The position numbers and the translations under genes were made by a program. From Actinomycetota bacterium (GTDB lineage Bacteria; Actinomycetota; Acidimicrobiia; Acidimicrobiales; Microtrichaceae), in the NCBI GenBank assembly GCA_005777415.1, contig SXMI01000086.1, positions 1 through 14,939 of the forward strand: 14,939 nucleotides of DNA, read 5' to 3'. Below the pieces are notes generated by a model. It was not told the DNA's origin. It searched no databases and saw only the letters and a list, made by a program, of their open reading frames with translations. Positions 12,618 through 14,939 of this stretch are shown piece after piece; the first letter of the stretch is position 1; each line of letters starts with the position of its first letter.

Positions 12618-12977
12618 TCAGATGCGCGGTGTCTCGTCGAGCCCGTCGTTGAACCCGCGGTAGATCCGGTAGATCTCGACGCAGCGTTCGCAGACCGGGA
12701 GTTGCTTCGGGTCCCGGGACGGCACCCAGACGTGGCCGCAGAGCGCCTCGATCGGTGTCCCGTGGATCCGGGCCTCGAGCACCTTGGCGGCGGCGTCCTC
12801 ACCCGGCTTGGTCCTGACGATGTGGGCGACCGGACCGTCCTCGCTGGACGTGTCCTCGTCCGTCTCCGGGTCGAGCACGGTGATGCCGCCGGTCGGGAGC
12901 GGCTCGGCGGCGGCCCGGGCGACCCGGGGTGGGAAGGTGGCCGGGGCGGAGCGGTGTCTCGAGTGCATCGGACTCAT
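12618..12977 (-). CDS. DUF3039 family protein (small zinc-ribbon-like)
   Basis: This 119-residue protein matches the actinobacterial DUF3039 family in its C-terminal two-thirds: PVAHIVRTKPGEDAAAKVLEAR (49-70) then CGHVWVPSRDPKQLPVCERC (80-99). H52, C80, C96 and C99 can form a zinc site. The N-terminal 45 residues are Arg/Ala/Pro- then Asp/Glu-rich and probably disordered. The function of the family is not established. The ATG overlaps the stop of the upstream membrane-protein gene as ATGA, so the two are probably co-translated. A start three codons downstream is also possible because the ribosome binding site is weak. Confidence 0.88.
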   Translation of the reverse strand: MSPMHSRHRSAPATFPPRVARAAAEPLPTGGITVLDPETDEDTSSEDGPVAHIVRTKPGEDAAAKVLEARIHGTPIEALCGHVWVPSRDPKQLPVCERCVEIYRIYRGFNDGLDETPRI

Positions 12978-13411
12978 GGTCGCGCGGTGTCGTCGTCGCC
13001 CGCACCTCGATCCGTCCCGTGGTGTTCGGCGGGCACGCACCGGATCGCCACCCCGGTCGGTGTGGGCGACCGGCCGATCTCCACGAGTCCCGAGCGGGCG
13101 AACGCATCGGCGAGCAGGATCCCGACGACGGCATCGTCCACGGGCTGGCCATCGACCGTGCAGCCGGCCGGGAGGTCGACGGTCCCGCCGGTGGCTGGGT
13201 CGAGCGCCGCGATCGACTCGATCACGTCCTCGAGGGCCGGGCCCGTCGGGGGCACCCCGACCGAGGCCGAGCGGGCCAGGCGGTCCCGTTGCCGGGCCCG
13301 CGACCGGCGCAGCAGCACCAGGCCGTAGGGGAGCAGGATCACGACCGCGATGGCGAGCGACCGGGCGAGCGTGCCCACGTCGACGTCCGCGAGGATCGGG
13401 GTGGCGGTCAT
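12974..13411 (-). CDS. small single-pass membrane protein, unknown
   Basis: This 145-residue protein has one hydrophobic helix (about 15-35, ARSLAIAVVILLPYGLVLL) followed by a basic stretch (RRSRARQRDR), which predicts an outside-to-inside orientation with the remainder in the cytoplasm. Residues 50-127 form a compact region with two Cys (C84, C124) but no motif I recognise; the last 15 residues are charged and probably disordered. The ATG lies 11 bases after a TACGAT box on the same strand, so the leader would be very short. Its stop overlaps the DUF3039 start by 4 bases. The two genes form a small operon divergent from the Gly/Ala-repeat gene. Confidence 0.78.
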   Translation of the reverse strand: MTATPILADVDVGTLARSLAIAVVILLPYGLVLLRRSRARQRDRLARSASVGVPPTGPALEDVIESIAALDPATGGTVDLPAGCTVDGQPVDDAVVGILLADAFARSGLVEIGRSPTPTGVAIRCVPAEHHGTDRGAGDDDTARP

Positions 13412-13422
13412 GGCGGAGCCGG

Positions 13423-13428
13423 ATCGTA
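13423..13428 (-). promoter_or_regulatory. -10 box (TACGAT) for the membrane protein/DUF3039 operon
   Basis: A minus-strand TANNNT lies 11 bases before the ATG at 13411, giving a nearly leaderless transcript. It is back to back with a + strand TACCCT (13437-13442), only 8 bases away, so the two promoters probably compete or share regulation. Confidence 0.4.
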
Positions 13429-13436
13429 CCGGCCGC

Positions 13437-13442
13437 TACCCT
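13437..13442 (+). promoter_or_regulatory. -10 box (TACCCT) for a leaderless Gly/Ala-repeat gene
   Basis: TACCCT lies 8 bases before the GTG at 13451, with no Shine-Dalgarno between. The same GCTACCCT octamer precedes the MoaD-like start at 14518. This spacing places the first transcribed base at or next to the GTG. Confidence 0.45.
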
Positions 13443-13450
13443 CCGGGACC

Positions 13451-13798
13451 GTGCCGGGTGACGACGACGTGGAGCTGACCAGCGTGGATCTCGGTGCCGC
13501 TGGTTCCGGTGGTGACGGTGCCGCTGGTGCCGGTGGTGACGGTGCCGCTGGTGACGGTGCCGCTGGTGCCGGTGCCGCTGGTGCCGGTGCCGCTGATCCC
13601 GTTGCCGCCGATTCGCCGGCCGATCCGGCCGAGCAGGAGCTCCGGTCGCTCGAGTCGTCGTTCGCCGCAGTTGAGGAGGCGATGGAGTCGCTCACGCGGA
13701 TCTCGGCCGACGGCGGCGACGGCGCCGTGGTCGTCGCCCAGATCGAGGCGGTGGTCAACCCCACTCGGTTCCCGCTGGAGATCGACCCGCCGGCCTGA
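13451..13798 (+). CDS. small Gly/Ala-repeat protein, unknown
   Basis: This 115-residue acidic protein has a Gly/Ala/Asp low-complexity tract (15-48), then a predicted amphipathic helix (60-85, with heptad-like Leu/Val/Met spacing), and a short C-terminal segment ending PTRFPLEIDPPA. No Cys, His cluster or membrane segment is present. The helix recalls the coiled coil of short DksA/TraR-like proteins, but the zinc finger is absent, so I do not assign that family. The GTG start is supported by the TACCCT box and the absence of any upstream in-frame alternative without crossing the opposite gene. The C-terminal half looks like an ordinary protein; the repeat tract probably varies in length between strains. 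Confidence 0.6.
   Translation: MPGDDDVELTSVDLGAAGSGGDGAAGAGGDGAAGDGAAGAGAAGAGAADPVAADSPADPAEQELRSLESSFAAVEEAMESLTRISADGGDGAVVVAQIEAVVNPTRFPLEIDPPA
13492..13595 (+). repeat. degenerate GGTGCCGCT / GGTGAC repeat tract
   Basis: Short modules GGTGCCGCT, GGTGCC and GGTGAC alternate for about 100 bases, mostly with periods of 6, 9 and 15. All module lengths are multiples of three, so gains or losses keep the reading frame. It encodes the Gly/Ala/Asp tract of the host gene. Confidence 0.8.
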
Positions 13799-13812
13799 CC
13801 CGCCGGCCGGGT
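13798..13812. terminator. small hairpin between convergent genes
   Basis: ACCCG (13798-13802) pairs with CGGGT (13808-13812) around a five-base loop, directly after the Gly/Ala-repeat gene and 22 bases from the end of the opposing histidine phosphatase gene. The stem is short and no T tract follows, so it is only a weak candidate. Confidence 0.25.
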
Positions 13813-13834
13813 GGGAGGCCCGTCGGGAGCGGCC

Positions 13835-14419
13835 TCAGAGCCCGTCCGGAACCGTCTCGTCGATCAGCAGGTGCACCCGGTCACCGAGCCGCCAACCGCC
13901 GTCCTCGTGGACGAACCAACGTCCACCCAGGTTGCCGATCCGTTCCCACGGGGCGCCGAGCGCGGCCTCGGCGGCGAAGATGACACCGGCGTGCGCCACG
14001 GCCAGGACGAAGCCGAACGGGTGGTCGGCGTGGATCCGGTCGAAGGCCCCCAGGACCCGGTCCCGGACCGCGTCGTCGTCCTCCCAGCCCTCGGGCCGTC
14101 GCCCGTCGGCCAGGGCCCCGGGGTCGCGGTCCTCGATCTCGCTCCGGGTGAGTCCCTGCCAGGCGCCGGCGTGGCGCTCGATCAGCCCGTCGAGCGTGCC
14201 GACCGGGCCGATCCCGATCTCCTCGGCGATGATCTCGGCCGTGGTCCGGGCCCGGTCCAACGGGGAGCTCACCACCCCGTCGAGCGCCCCGACCGCGCGG
14301 GCGGCCTGACGGGCCTGTTCCCGGCCCCGATCGGTGAGCGGCGGGTCCTCCTGGCCCTGCCAGCGGCCGACCGCGTTCCACTCCGACTCGCCGTGTCGGA
14401 CCACCAGCAGTTGCGTCAC
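13835..14419 (-). CDS. histidine phosphatase (phosphoglycerate mutase-like) family protein
   Basis: This 194-residue branch of the histidine phosphatase superfamily has the catalytic RHGESEWN (8-15, nucleophile H9), R56 in SSPLDRARTTA, E81 in ERHAGAWQG as the likely proton donor, and VAHAG with H143. The length suits a GpgP/CobC-type phosphatase rather than a full phosphoglycerate mutase (about 250 residues). It dephosphorylates a small phosphorylated metabolite; which one is not clear. GTG at 14419 is chosen because the product then starts at the first beta strand (TQLLVVRHG) and a TACCGT box lies 7 bases upstream. A longer in-frame upstream extension would overlap the MoaD-like gene and is Arg/Pro-rich. 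It is probably transcribed alone, divergent from the MoaD-like gene. Confidence 0.9.
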   Translation of the reverse strand: MTQLLVVRHGESEWNAVGRWQGQEDPPLTDRGREQARQAARAVGALDGVVSSPLDRARTTAEIIAEEIGIGPVGTLDGLIERHAGAWQGLTRSEIEDRDPGALADGRRPEGWEDDDAVRDRVLGAFDRIHADHPFGFVLAVAHAGVIFAAEAALGAPWERIGNLGGRWFVHEDGGWRLGDRVHLLIDETVPDGL

Positions 14420-14426
14420 GGGCCGC

Positions 14427-14432
14427 ACGGTA
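14427..14432 (-). promoter_or_regulatory. -10 box (TACCGT) for a leaderless histidine phosphatase mRNA
   Basis: Minus-strand TACCGT lies 7 bases before the GTG at 14419, with no ribosome binding site in between, so transcription should begin at or beside the start codon. Confidence 0.4.
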
Positions 14433-14505
14433 CCGGACCGGACCGGTGCCGGCGCCGGGTCCGCTGCCGGGTCCGGCGGACGGGAAGCGGGAGGAGCGGG
14501 GGCGC

Positions 14506-14511
14506 TACCCT
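14506..14511 (+). promoter_or_regulatory. -10 box (TACCCT) for a leaderless MoaD-like mRNA
   Basis: TACCCT lies 6 bases before the GTG at 14518. A GGAGGAG-like purine run occurs farther upstream (about 14489-14498), but it is on the wrong side of the -10 to serve as a ribosome binding site if this promoter is used. The alternative is transcription from farther upstream with that purine run as a distant Shine-Dalgarno. Confidence 0.4.
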
Positions 14512-14517
14512 CGACCC

Positions 14518-14757
14518 GTGCCGGTTCTGCGTCTCTTCGCCCGGGCGCGCCAGGAGGCGGGGGTCGGGGAGCTCGTCGTGGACGGTGCGACGGTGGCCGA
14601 GGTGCTGGCCGGGGCCCGGGGTCGGCTGGGCCCGGGGTTCGCCGAGGTGCTCGACCACAGTGCGGTCTGGCTGAACGGTGAGCCCGCCGAGCCGACGGCC
14701 CCCGTCGGCGACGACGACGAGGTGGCGGTGCTCCCGCCCGTCTCGGGGGGAACGTGA
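14518..14757 (+). CDS. MoaD/ThiS-like beta-grasp sulfur-carrier protein
   Basis: This 79-residue ubiquitin-like protein resembles MoaD, the small subunit of molybdopterin synthase, and related sulfur carriers. It begins VLRLFARARQEAG (3-15), has the TVAEVL helix (25-30), WLNGEP (51-56), DDDEVAVLPPVSGG (65-78), and ends one residue later with Thr. Active carriers end exactly in Gly-Gly, whose carboxylate is adenylated and thiolated, so this form would need removal of T79 or act differently. No other molybdopterin gene lies in the window. Its stop overlaps the next start as GTGA, so the next gene is in the same operon. The family assignment is good; the choice between MoaD, ThiS and a CysO-like role is open. 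Confidence 0.85.
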   Translation: MPVLRLFARARQEAGVGELVVDGATVAEVLAGARGRLGPGFAEVLDHSAVWLNGEPAEPTAPVGDDDEVAVLPPVSGGT

Positions 14758-14939
14758 GCACCGCCGAGCTCCCCAAGGTGACCCCGGTCCGCCGTCAGCG
14801 CCGCCAACCCGCCGCGGCGGCACCGGCGAAGCGCCGCCGCGTGCCCGGACCGAGCCTGCTCGGACCCACCCCGATCGAGGGCCCGCGGGTCCGCCTCGGT
14901 GTCCTCTGGTTCCTGGTGGCGGTGGCGGCCGCGACGTCG
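14754..14939 (+). CDS. partial membrane protein, N-terminus only
   Basis: The reading frame stays open to the window end, giving 62 residues. A long basic, Ala/Pro-rich cytoplasmic segment (1-48, with RRQRRQ and AKRRRVPG) precedes the start of a membrane helix (about 48-62, VRLGVLWFLVAVAAATS). This layout is common in bitopic cell-envelope proteins, but nothing diagnostic is present and I do not assign a family. The GTG start overlaps the MoaD-like stop as GTGA, so translation is probably coupled. Confidence 0.65.
   Translation, partial: MSTAELPKVTPVRRQRRQPAAAAPAKRRRVPGPSLLGPTPIEGPRVRLGVLWFLVAVAAATS

Noticed and set aside
13451..13798. DksA/TraR-like assignment of the small Gly/Ala-repeat protein
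   Set aside because: The helix is similar in style only; there is no zinc-finger Cys and no DxxDxA-type tip motif.
13494..14309. + strand frame beginning with Pro/Leu/Val repeats
   Set aside because: It is the shifted reading of the repeat tract and then runs antisense through the histidine phosphatase gene; it has no motif beyond the repeat.

Overview
The window is high-GC DNA with dense genes, many GTG starts and repeated 4-base stop/start overlaps. A DUF3039 protein (a family typical of Actinomycetota), -10 boxes of the TANNNT type placed for leaderless mRNAs, and a tRNA without an encoded CCA all fit an actinobacterium. An environmental member of the Acidimicrobiia (Ilumatobacter-like) is my best guess, but that placement is inference.

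Left part (78-9648): two divergent gene strings start from one intergenic region (5998-6128). The leftward string is: amidohydrolase, classical SDR, ThuA-like protein, cytochrome P450, ACMSD-like amidohydrolase, and an SDR lacking the catalytic Tyr/Lys. The first five genes are joined by ATGA or GTGA overlaps; the last lies 47 bases downstream with its own ribosome binding site. The rightward string is: Rieske ring-hydroxylating oxygenase alpha subunit, carotenoid-cleavage-type oxygenase, and a secreted lipoprotein, again joined by 4-base overlaps. The enzyme set (Rieske and P450 hydroxylation, double-bond cleavage, alcohol/aldehyde oxidation, amidohydrolase-type decarboxylation or hydrolysis) reads as a catabolic island for an aromatic, apocarotenoid or terpenoid-like substrate. 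The substrate is not identifiable from sequence, and I recognise no described pathway with this gene order.

Middle (9649-10069): no protein genes. It holds a 13-base perfect inverted repeat with a 25-base spacer, a tRNA with anticodon UUU (Lys) and an unexpected C at position 37, and a 60-base exact direct repeat of the tRNA 3' half 73 bases downstream, resembling an integrase attachment-site scar or a tandem duplication.

Right part (10070-14939): mostly housekeeping-like genes. These are an M23 peptidase lipoprotein, a thiolase-fold protein without the nucleophilic Cys, a convergent pair of small genes (DUF3039 and a one-helix membrane protein), a small Gly/Ala-repeat protein, a histidine phosphatase, a MoaD/ThiS-like protein, and the start of a membrane protein cut by the window end. 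Several of these starts sit 6-8 bases after a TANNNT box, which suggests leaderless transcripts. No intergenic stretch over 300 bases is empty.
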